Origin: Symsagittifera roscoffensis
Lineage: Eukaryota > Xenacoelomorpha > Acoela > Convolutidae
Length of the DNA stretch: 64,000 bases
Direction of reading: 5' to 3'
Assembly (NCBI RefSeq): GCF_963678635.1
Contig: NC_087064.1
Span: 5,928,411 to 5,992,410, forward strand
Both the position numbers and the translations under genes were made by a program. Of this stretch, positions 54,986 through 64,000 are shown in pieces. A model generated the notes under the pieces. The model did no database searches. It was not told the origin of the DNA and was given only the letters and a program-made list of their open reading frames with translations. Numbering within the stretch: position 1 is the stretch's first letter; the number at the start of each line of letters is the position of its first letter.

Positions 54986-55207
54986 TTGAAACACCTCCGG
55001 TCTCCGGTGTTAATGCCCCCCAGTACAATCCACGGCCTTGCGCTTGGCCACGTCCTCTGCCTCGATTACTTCTATAACCGCCCCGAATCGCTCCCACCGG
55101 CTCCGACTTGATACTAATTCCACCACCTCCGGTACTACTCGACGCTGTGCCTCCGGTTTTAACTTAGGATTTAGCGTACTTATCACCTCCCTCGCTATCC
55201 TATACGC

Positions 55208-55803
55208 TTATTCCGGAGTTTTTGTGGCCCGACTTAACTCGTTTTGCGCCTCGCGATTTGTCATATTGACAATGATGACGTCACGCACCACTCTTGACTC
55301 CAGTGTCCCAAATAAACATCGCGCTTCTAATCCACTAAGAACAGCATGGAACTGCTCCAATGATTGCCCGATTCTCTGCTTTCTAGATAATAACTGGAAC
55401 ACCTCGTAGGTTTCGTTCCTCTCCTTTAAAAATTCCACTTCCATATAATCGAGCACCCTCGGGTAGCGTGCTTCTCCTAACTCCAAATGTGGTCTTCGTT
55501 TGTGCAACTCCTCCTGTCCCCTTTCCCCCAAGCAAAATTATAGGTTCGAAATTAAGGTTTGTTCCGCCGCTAATCTGTTTTTTTTTCCGTCCACGTCTTC
55601 CGGTAAGGCCGCTATCTGCGTAGCGTTCAACGAGTCCGCGAAGTAGTAGTTCTTTGGGCTGAAAGAGTGTTTCGCGACAATTCCCCATTGGAAGCGATTT
55701 AGCCAAAATTCTCACAACATGGGGGGTTCCGTATGTTTCGCCGGCCAAAATGAAACGATTCCAGTAGGTTTTTCCCCCCACTTGCGCCTGCTGTCTGCGC
55801 CAT
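55208..55803 (-). pseudogene. gag: Element 2 gag remnant
   Basis: The ATG at 55,801-55,803 again spans the LTR/primer-binding-site junction and starts MAQTAG, against MAQPAG in element 1. The homologous frame is lost within about 12 codons and picked up in other frames. The frame at 55,531-55,208 carries IGQSLEQFHAVLSGLEARC and FGTLESRVVRDVIIVNM, matching the capsid C-terminal region of element 1. Several stops and shifts make it non-functional. Confidence 0.85.
55787..55802 (-). other. Element 2 primer-binding site
   Basis: On the minus strand TGGCGCAGACAGCAGG follows the LTR directly. It differs from element 1 at one of 16 positions and fits the same serine-type tRNA 3' end. Confidence 0.78.
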
Positions 55804-56015
55804 GTTGAAAATACAAATTCGATAGTTGAATTAAGAGAATAGATAAAGAGACAATTGATTTAAATAAGATCAAACGAGACAATTTTTAAGGTGAAATCCG
55901 AAGGTGGCACACAGTCCGAAAGCCAAACAACTGCTATTGAAATGAAATGAAATGATTGACAAAATGAGCTATCAAGAACTAAATAGACTTGGATCACTGA
56001 TTTAGCACTATGAAA
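55803..56015 (-). repeat. Element 2 5' LTR, 213 bp
   Basis: This is the coding-strand 5' copy. Its outer terminus has decayed from CA to AA on the plus strand (TGAAA against TGACA in the partner). Its inner end supplies the A of the gag ATG. It is flanked outside by GTAC. Confidence 0.92.
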
Positions 56016-56019
56016 GTAC

Positions 56020-58979
56020 AGATAAGTAGGGATTCTCTTGAAAAATTTGATAAGAATTGATTCAAAATCAATTTAAGTTGATCACAAAATATAGCGGAAA
56101 CTGTCAATTTGAGTCATGTAAAGATCAAATTGAATTCTTCTTCTTGCAATTTCTCTAGCTTGATATTTCCTACGCAATGTATACACTCTCAATCGGTTTT
56201 AATCTATTTGTTTTACTCTAAACTTGTACAGATTACACACAGTCTTTAGACAGTATTTATTCAAATATTTGTGAATTTTTGCGTATTAACTAAAATGTCT
56301 CATCTGAAAATAAAACTGAATTTACTTTTTTTGTTTCTATTTTTTTTTCTGCGCTGATGCTTGGCTTCAGACAAAAAGAAGAATCGAAAAGTTGCAAATC
56401 ACTTGCTTTAAATCTAACTGTCCCGAATTGAAAATTTCATCATTGCGAGGCTAAAATGTACACTGGATAAGTTCACTATTTGGTTTTTTATGTCTCTGGG
56501 AAAGTTAAAAATTTGTCGGAACGATCAAAGAGAAAGAAGCAAGAAAAGATGAACAAAAGCGTCCTTGTTTTGGAATCCGCTGGTGGAGTCCCTCATGCGC
56601 GAAAGTCCGAATGCGCGAAAATATAAATCAGCCATTCAGATTTCAGTAATCTAAAATTTGGAAAGAAAGTAAACATTTCCAGGGACTTGAGATTGGGGTA
56701 TTGAGATTGGCCGAATATAAAAACGGCAGAAATATGCAAAACTTTAATATTGTCATTGACCGCCGCACAGTTGGGACAAGTTTTATATTTCAAGGGTTTC
56801 GTAAGGAAAAAAGCAAACTGTTTCTTCGTTTACTTCTTTTTAATTGCATGGCAACTGCTTCTTTTTAAAAATTGACTTTCGGCTAATTTTGTTTTCGGTT
56901 TTTTGCACAAAGTGTTTTCGCGCAATTGGTCCTTCGCGCATGAGACTAGCCCCCAAATCCGCTAATAATTCATGAAATACACAATCATTTTTGTCTCGTA
57001 ATGATTTTTTAAATTTGTTTTTTCAATACAATGCTAAAAATGTTGATCTTAAAAAAACGTTTAAGAACTTTGATTTAATATAATTGTTCACCCTTGTATC
57101 CTGAAACGCGTAGTTTGCAGTTGCAACTATCCAAAAAATACTGTTGATTACTTAAACACTAGAAACACTTGAGGGAAAAAATAATTATTTTACGACAGTT
57201 TCGGAGTAAGCCATTGAAACCGACTTTTATAATTTTTCTTGACTGCAAGCTAAGTTTTGTTTCTACTGTAAAAACAGATGAAATAGGCTTTGTGAATCAG
57301 TTGAAATTAACAAGGTTTTTATTTTTAAAAAAAGAATAGTTTTTTTTCGATTTCCGTATTAAATCTTTTTACGAATTTCAAATACAAGTAAAAGTTGCAA
57401 ATATAAGTAAGCAAAGCGCCCAAAGCGTGGAATTTTAGAAAGACATTTTTTAAACCAGTATTTACAAGAGGCTACAAAGTATGCTTTTTGGTCACATCAA
57501 AAAAATAACAGAAGGAAACAAAAAAAAACATCAAGGTTAACATAATGCATTAAAAAAAACAAAGCACTAAAACAAAAACAAGGAAAAATAGGTTGACTAA
57601 ACATAAATAATACTAAATGTGCCAATTAAGCAACTAAGCCAAAATGCCTGACTCACAGTTCCGATAAAAATATCTTTTTCAAATACTTTTTGTGTGAGCT
57701 TCATCTGTAACAAAAATTTTGCACAGAGTATTAGTGGCGACGAAGCACTATATGTTTCGCTATGCAAAAATTGAGCTCACTTAAATAAAAGAAGCTTTTT
57801 GTTTTTTTCTGGCGGCTGAACTTAACTGACCTATGAGCGAATCTATAAAAACTGACCAAAGTTGGGAAGCGAATAGAACCAGGAGAAATATTGGGACAAA
57901 AATTATTATTAAACATCTTCTTCAACGTACTTAATGTAATGAGTATTTAAAAAAATTAGTTGTAAAAAAAATTTACACTTGACAGTCGTAAAGACTTGTA
58001 GAACTAATACGTCGGTAATAAAAACAGAGCATTCTGATTGCAGCACCTTTTAGTTTTGGAATTTTTTGATGACTTTAATTTTTAACAGTTTTTTGATGCA
58101 GTCTATTATTTCAAACACAAAAAATGCTTTTTGCTCTCTTCTTGTTTCAATGAAAACATTTTCAAAGTGAAAATATTTTTCAAATTAATTACAAAATACG
58201 AGTCACAGTCCCCATATCTGACCGCCAAATATAGCCTGCCTTCAAATGTTATAAATATCCTCTGACTCAAAAAACGAATGAATCATAAAAGACATGAATG
58301 CGCTCAAAATCTAAAAAGCAGCAAAAAAGGAGAGCCCAAACATCGCCTGCTTAAATTTTGAATGTCAAGCGTCTCTCAAGAGTTTTTTCATGCCAGACCT
58401 TTTTAAAAATTCTCCGTCTTCCTTTATTATGTGGGATAGTGGTAAAAGATAGATAATTCGTATATACCTAACTGTTGAATTAGTCCTTTGCAGTGGTGAT
58501 TTTTTAAAATTATGTTTCAGTAGGAGGATGATAAAACTAATTTTCTATACTTAAAAAAGATGCTATAGCTCACGCAAGATTGATAGTGTCGAGAAAAAAT
58601 TGTAAATAAATGTAAATTGTCTTTTCCCACTTGTTTTACTCTTGACTTGTTTTAAATCCCCGTGACTTGATTTTGATGAATTGTTGGGGATGCCTGGCTG
58701 AAGGCCCTCACCACAAACTATAGGAGCTCGTACAGCCAGACTAGTTTGATCTGTATGACAACAGATTCAAAGCAAAGATCGAGATAAAACTATCAGCTGA
58801 GCGGCCCTTGCCACCTGATTTACAGATTTTCAACTGTAATACTAACATGATGCGACCTACAATCAGTTCATCATTTCAAATTAAAAGTGCATCCTGAAAG
58901 TCACTGTAAGGCAAATTGTTTATGCGTGCAACGACTCATTGTTCTTGAGGTGTAATGACTATGAAAATTTGTACCCAAG
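56020..58979. other. No gene recognised
   Basis: AT-rich. About 56,440-56,560 has a weak match to the block at 6,510-6,610 (CTGGATA, a TGTCTCTGGGA-like stretch, and TTTGTCGGAACGATCAAA). CGCGAAAGTCCGAATGCGCG at 56,597-56,616 forms a short CG-rich inverted repeat. CCCCAAATCCGCTAATAA at 56,950 may be a relict hAT MITE end. No coding frame is convincing. Confidence 0.5.
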
Positions 58980-59298
58980 CAGGGGCGGATCTAGGATTTT
59001 CTTGAGGAGGGCGGATTTTCAAAAAAATTTCGAAAATTTTGTCGAACTTTTTTTTAAGGTCGACCAAGTTGATTTTCCGAGCTCTTCCAAATAAAAAAAG
59101 ACCCTGTTTTTGCTCCAATTTTCTGCGCCGCAGGCAAAATGTTGAAAAACAGGCCAAACAAATGATGTTTTTAGGCACTTTTTGGAAAATTTTTGGAAAA
59201 CGGAAGGAGGTCGAATCACTGAAGAGAGGAGGCGTCCGCAACAACCCCCCCCCCCAACCCCCGGACCAACCCCCCCCCCCCACCTAAATCCGCCCCTG
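58980..59298. mobile_element. hAT-type MITE, CAGGGGCGGAT family, 319 bp
   Basis: Ends are CAGGGGCGGATCTAGG and CCTAAATCCGCCCCTG. The flanks TACCCAAG (58,972-58,979) and TACCTAAG (59,299-59,306) match at 7 of 8 positions. C-runs precede the right end. It is about 120 bp shorter than the 22,059 copy, lacking part of its interior. Frames through it are repeat shadows. Confidence 0.9.
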
Positions 59299-59306
59299 TA
59301 CCTAAG

Positions 59307-59639
59307 GATGCTCCCATAAATACTCTTTTCATAAGAATTGTCCTGCGCTACGGCCCGATCAATCAAAACGAAATGGAAATTAATCGTTGATCGCTTGAAG
59401 TCCCCAGTCTTTATGAGATCTTTTTGAATCTTGAAAAATTCTGCAGCCAAAAATATGTCAAGATATTTTGAGCTAGTAAGACTTTTGATGCTTAGTTCAA
59501 TTATTGAATCATTTCATGTGAACTTGACGGTTATATTATGATTGATAGATACAAAACTTGCGTAGCAAAAGCAAAAAAACACTGGAACACTCAGAGTTGT
59601 CGAGTAGTTATCAGTTTTTTGAAAAACAATGGTGAAATT
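59307..59639. other. No gene recognised
   Basis: No convincing coding frame. A GAAAACTTGCGTAGCAAAAGC-like block at about 59,555 is an outlying copy of the repeat at 59,939. Confidence 0.4.
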
Positions 59640-60412
59640 TCAAAAAACATAGGAAAAAATTACAAATCAGTCATTAATAGTTTTCCGATGATATAAAAAA
59701 ATCCGTCAAAAATTACTTGATGAAAAATTGAAATTTGTCAGGAGAAAAAACAGCACCAGCAAATTATGGTTTTTCATCGCTTGAGATTTAAAAAAAACAA
59801 TTTTTTGATTTTTCTGACAAGAAAAATCATTTTTATGGCCAGAGTTATTTGTAACAAATTAACAACACCAGCAAAAAACCAACACCCGAAAATAACTTGA
59901 TGAAAAATTGAAATTTGTCAGGACAAAAAAAAAACACCAGAAAACTTGCGTAGCAAAAGCAAGAATAAAAATAAAGCAGTCAGGGTTTTTTGGGAGAGTA
60001 TACTTCTAAACATAACCCAACGAGACAATTCTTATCACGATAACGCCCTAAATGTTCCAAATAGATAAGAGTAGTGGTCAATTTACTTTTAATTTAAAAA
60101 AAGCGAAGTTTTTTTTAACGATAATTTTTTTGAGATATTTGAAGTAAAACTGATGTAATTAATATTTAGTGAACTATATTCTCGTGCTCTCTCCAAAAGT
60201 TTGAACCACAAGAGTTCTCATTTAGTAGAGCAAAACGTTGATTTTTCTGACTGATTGAAAACTCGCGCAGCGAAAGCAAAAAAAAACGGTCAGGACGTTT
60301 TGGTAAAGTATATTTCTAAAAAAACTGAAAAAAAAAATTCTTATCGAGGTGACGCCTAAATATCCAGATAGATGCAGAGTAGTGGTCAAGTTACTTTTAA
60401 ATTTTTTTTGTG
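59640..60412. repeat. Local repeat cluster: ~170-bp direct repeat and foldback fragment
   Basis: About 59,939-60,112 and 60,255-60,412 share AACT(T/C)GCG, AGC(A/G)AAAGCAA, GGTCAGG-type sequence, TTCTTATC, GAGTAGTGGTCAA and TTACTTTTAA. Within the first part, CTTGATGAAAAATTGAAATT and TTGTCAGGA with ACACCAG occur twice (about 59,715 and 59,895) and resemble the foldback-family arm. Confidence 0.7.
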
Positions 60413-60483
60413 TTTTTTTAATTTCAATGTTTTGTTTAAAAGGAATCTATTTTAAGAAACTATTCTTTTTTTGACAAACCCCC

Positions 60484-60830
60484 CAGGGGCGGATCTAGGA
60501 TTTTCTCGAGGGGGGGGGGGGGGCGTATTTTCAAAAAAATTATTTTGACGACCTTTTTTTTGAGGTCGATCAGATTGACTTTCCGAGCTCTCCCAAATTG
60601 TTTGAAAAAACCGGTCAAAAAAGCCGTTTTTGGGCACTTTTTGGAAAACTTCGACAAGAAAAACGCATTTTTTTGGCGCGCTCCCCCTCAAAATTAGTAT
60701 ATATTGGCGCCGAAAGGCGCCTTTAGAAAAATTTAAGGGTCGGTCGGACAAAAATGGATTTCTTAAAAAGTACCAAAGGGGGGACCCTTTGGGTTGGCAG
60801 GGGTTCGAATCCCTTCGGGGGAGAGGGCAT
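60484..60830. mobile_element. hAT-type MITE, CAGGGGCGGAT family, right end truncated
   Basis: Left CAGGGGCGGATCTAGG, a 13-G run, and interior blocks TTTGGCGCGCTCCCCCTC, ATATTGGCGCC and GGGACCCTTTGGG match 22,059-22,499. The CCTAAATCCGCCCCTG terminus is missing. The sequence then runs into a foldback-family fragment (CCAAACTGGCAATTTTC) at about 60,840. Confidence 0.82.
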
Positions 60831-61449
60831 AAGCCACATTTGCCAAACTGGCAATTTTCAAACCCTTATAGTTTTGCAAAAACCAGGCACAAATGTTTTA
60901 CTTTTTTATTTTGAGCTCAAAATATCAATAGTTTTCAGATAATTTAATTGTTAAAACATCAAACGCATAGCTTTATACATGTCGTTGAATTCAGATCACT
61001 AACTGAAGCTGAGGAACAGGAAAACAAATTAAGATTTCTATCATAAAACGACCATCCTTGATTTAGTTGGAAATTTTTTCTTTAAAAAGCGGATTATTAA
61101 AGAAATGAGGTAAGAAAGAGCTCAGAATTTAATTGCTTATGGTGATCTTCTTCAGCTATAAATTGAGAGCGTTATATCTGAATTCATTTTTTGCATGTTT
61201 GCATTTTTTGTGAATTCTCGGAATTGTTTTTGCGTCATTGCTCTCAATTATAAACTTTCGTCGTCAATTAATTACTTCGAGGATTTATTTGACTGCAATC
61301 ACTTTTTGAATGAAGAAAAAATCACTTCAGAAAATTGATAATCACGTTCGAGTAAGTTCCTTAGAAAAATTTAATCGTTTCAATTTTAAAAGAGCAGGAT
61401 GAGAAAAACATGTTTTTTCACAAAGAGGCGAAGTTGCAATTCGCATAAA
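60831..61449. other. No gene; foldback-family fragment at the left
   Basis: The first ~100 bp resemble the foldback arm (GGCAATTTTCAAACCC, then TTTTGAGCTCAAAATATC). The rest is AT-rich with no convincing frame. Confidence 0.45.
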
Positions 61450-63560
61450 CAAGCAAAATATGACCAATAACGCTACTGGGAAAAACTGAATGAGTCTTAT
61501 TTTGTTGCGGGTCTTCTTCCCTTCCTCTGCGCTACAGATCCATGATACCTTGAAGCTAAAGTGCTACTTGTAATATTATAGTCTGTGTTAATATCCTTAG
61601 CATTGGCTGTACTTAATGATGGTTATTGATCTGCAATTAGATAGCTATTAAAATTTGCGACTCAAATATTTTCGAAAAAAAGAGAATTCGTACTATCACA
61701 CAAGCCTGGCTTGTGTAATCAAGGTGATAAATGATAACTTTGTTCACCTTCTTGATATGGTAACATCAATTCATTCAGAAAAAATAGATGTGTCACTGTA
61801 AAAATAAGTTTTAAATTTTTTCTTAACCGGAGAAAAAGCAATTAAATTCAACGCATTTCCGTTTCCTCTGCAACTACTTGATATACCCATGTAGTCAAAA
61901 AGTCTTCAGTGAATATTTTTGATTTGTTGCAAATAACCTAGGCCATAAAATGATTTTCCGTGTCAGAGAATTGAAAAAAAAATTATTATTTTTTAAAAAT
62001 CTCAGCCGATGAAAAAGCACCATTTTTCTCCGCGCTGCCGTTTCGTCCTCAATTACTTACGACATCTGACTGAAGTTTTGACTGAGAGTGAGTCAAAATT
62101 TTTGAAATATCATGCATTAGATAAATAAGGTCTTAGCTGAAATTTCGGATATATTAAATTAAAGTGAAGACCTTAAAAAGATTTTCTGCGTTTTACAGAA
62201 AATTGAAAAGTCCCTACAGTTTCTTCTCAGCCATTGAATGAGCCATTTTTTCACCGTTTCCATTTCCTTGTCAACTGCTTAATATGTTGGACTGATGTTC
62301 TGATTGATAATACTTATATATTTTTTTAAATATAAACTTAAAATCATCATCCAAAGAACCAACGAAATTTCAGCTGATCTTTCTTGATGTGTTAAAATTC
62401 TAAGACTAAAAAAATTTGTCATTAATCACAAGATTGACGCGTTCAATTTTTTTAACCGATAACAAACAGCAAAGTTATTCGCGTTACCATTTCTTCTGCA
62501 TCAACTTGAGTACATCGGACTAAAAACTTACCTAATTCTAATTTCTTTTTCAAAATATCATCATTGTTTTCAATGTTGTTTCAGCTGATTTTTGTGAGTG
62601 GGGTAAGAATAACGCATGTACCACAAAATATGAACTTTGTATTAAGGGATTGAAAAATTCTAATTTCTCATCCTACTAACAATAACTTTCTTCATCCAAA
62701 GAGTGATCAAATAACTTATCCGCGCTTCCGTTTCTTCTGTAGCTACTTCAAACATCGGACTGAAAGTTTAACTGATAGTAGATTATTTTACTTAAAAATT
62801 CATTCGTTCAAAAAAAATGTTTTAGCTGATTGACCAAAATGAGGTAACAAAACTGCAAGCAGCAAAATAAAACTATTTTTTTCAGCGACTTTTTCTCAGC
62901 CGATCAATGAGAAATGATATTATCAGTGTTTTCTTTTTTACGGCAACTACTTAAAACATCGGAATGAAACTTAATTTTTATTTACAAAAAGTTATCTCTA
63001 AAGTAATAGTGCCTTAAATGATCTTTATGGATGTATTGGAAAAAATGAAGCACAAAAAATTATCTTTTTCATGTCACTGGTTTAAATTTGTTTCCTAACC
63101 GATGAATGAGCAATTAGTTTCTCTGCAATTCTATTTCCTCTAAATTTTGATATTGAACTACCTGAAACATTGGACTGGTTATCTCTCTCGTTGTGGCTCG
63201 AAACGTTCAAGCCCAGAAACGAATGTCACATGATTAAAAAACTTCACTTTTTCCTTCTTAACCAATGAATGAGCACATATTTTTCTCTCTCTATGTTTGC
63301 GATTGCTCTGCAACAATCTAAGGACATCTGATTTAAATTTTAATAAATGTAACAAGGTTTTTTCAAAAAAAATCATTCAAGGGTTAATAGACATCTTAGT
63401 TGATTTTCTAGATGTGTTTAAAAATTTATGCCATAAAGTATTTTTTTCCACTAAAAACTGTCTTTTTTAACCGGTAAAAAAACTTTTGCGCATTTTTGTT
63501 TTTTTTTTCTTCATCAACTTAAAATAACGCACCCAACTTTTGACTAATGGTACGTTATTT
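61450..63560. repeat. Degenerate tandem array, period about 150-235 bp, about nine units
   Basis: A recurring block of the type GC-x-TTCCGTTTC(T/C)TCTGC-AACTACTT, then A-CATCGGACTGAA, then TTAACTGATA appears near 61,505, 61,860, 62,030, 62,250, 62,485, 62,720, 62,925, 63,130, 63,290 and 63,490. Between blocks, an AGCTGATT block, GATGTGTT-like sequence and AACCGATGAATGAGCA also recur. Units are strongly diverged and spacing varies. No protein frame is maintained through them. Confidence 0.75.
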
Positions 63561-64000
63561 TATTCAACAATTGATCCGTTTGATATAATACATTTTACCT
63601 GATTGTCTTGAATTTTGTAACAAAACACTATTTGTTCTGTAATGCAATGTTATTTCCCAAATCACGGGATAAAGTTTTCAATTTATTTTTTCAAGCGATG
63701 AAGGCTTTCGTTGATGGGGGAAATGGGTGTATATTTAGTTTTAGAATTAGTTTTAGATTTATTGTAAAAATTAAAATTTTTTCTTGTGATGAATGTTGTG
63801 ATTTGTTTTATTACGTAACTTTATGAGCTTTGGTGATGGTAAGATACCAGTCAAGTTCACCACGAATCGACCATTGGTCGATCATTTCACTGAACGTGTT
63901 AGCTTTAGAACAGACATTTCAATTGAACACTTTTATTATTCTTTTATTCTTTCACGGCAGCTGCACATAGATTTTACATACTTAGTTAGAGTATTAGAAC
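63561..64000. other. No gene recognised
   Basis: A 72-codon frame at 63,608-63,826 is cysteine- and phenylalanine-rich by virtue of T-rich composition and matches nothing I know. The window ends without a further feature. Confidence 0.4.

Larger units (their letters stand above)
52127..56015 (-). mobile_element. Element 2: degenerate, internally deleted Ty3/gypsy-type retrotransposon, 3,889 bp
   Basis: Direct repeats of 214 and 213 bp bound minus-strand remnants of gag, protease, RT and RNase H. GTAC flanks both sides (52,123-52,126 and 56,016-56,019), a perfect 4-bp target duplication. The LTRs differ at about 20 positions plus one indel, so this insertion is much older than element 1. Integrase is absent. 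About 530 bp between protease and RT, relative to element 1, are also gone. Domain order, primer-binding site, purine tract and start-codon position match element 1, but protein similarity is only moderate, so it is a related, different family. Confidence 0.93.

Noticed and set aside
59019-59450. Glycine-rich and proline-rich frames near the poly-C/G runs
   Set aside because: They translate homopolymer shoulders of the hAT MITE and are not conserved between copies.

Overview
The window is AT-rich nuclear DNA from a eukaryote, most likely an invertebrate animal. It has no operons, tRNA gene clusters or ribosome-binding sites. It does have LTR retrotransposons, hAT-type DNA transposons with 8-bp target duplications, a tRNA-derived SINE, microsatellites and minisatellites, and one likely exon of a membrane receptor. 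I cannot fix the lineage from the sequence alone. Almost everything that can be identified is repeat-derived, and host coding sequence is very sparse.

Layout. 1-5,474: old foldback-type repeats, a 263-bp MITE that carries a tRNA-like segment, small tandem duplications and a SINE fragment, then a 200-bp assembly gap (5,475-5,674). 5,675-11,119: a hAT MITE, and a diverged tandem duplication whose first copy is interrupted by a 466-bp hAT element that retains only the transposase C-terminus. 11,120-18,058: a 3.4-3.5 kb segment present twice in tandem. 18,059-26,400: quiet sequence with several MITEs, a SINE and a nested long hairpin. 26,465-26,828 (minus): the best host-gene candidate, the first coding exon of a GPCR-like protein. 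28,784-34,081: a TG microsatellite and a dense cluster of one foldback repeat family, including a ~790-bp palindrome. 38,941-39,383: a coding-like but frame-disrupted stretch.

42,784-49,969 holds a nearly intact Ty3/gypsy-type retrotransposon (element 1). It has 259-bp LTRs with two differences, and gag and pol fused in one frame. Integrase is broken by two apparent frameshifts next to A-runs, and a ~515-residue hydrophilic extension follows integrase. 52,127-56,015 (minus) holds an older, internally deleted relative (element 2) with ~213-bp LTRs that differ at about 20 positions, a GTAC target duplication and no integrase. In both elements the gag ATG is formed by the last A of the LTR plus the TGG that begins the primer-binding site, and the primer-binding site matches the 3' end expected of a serine-type tRNA. 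The first gag codons are therefore also the primer-binding site.

56,016-64,000 carries more hAT MITEs, a ~170-bp direct repeat and a degenerate array with a period of about 150-235 bp.

If anything here is functional as a system, it is the element 1 lineage, in which translation start and reverse-transcription priming share the same bases. Family names, tRNA identity and exon structure are inferences from motifs; no database or folding computation was run.
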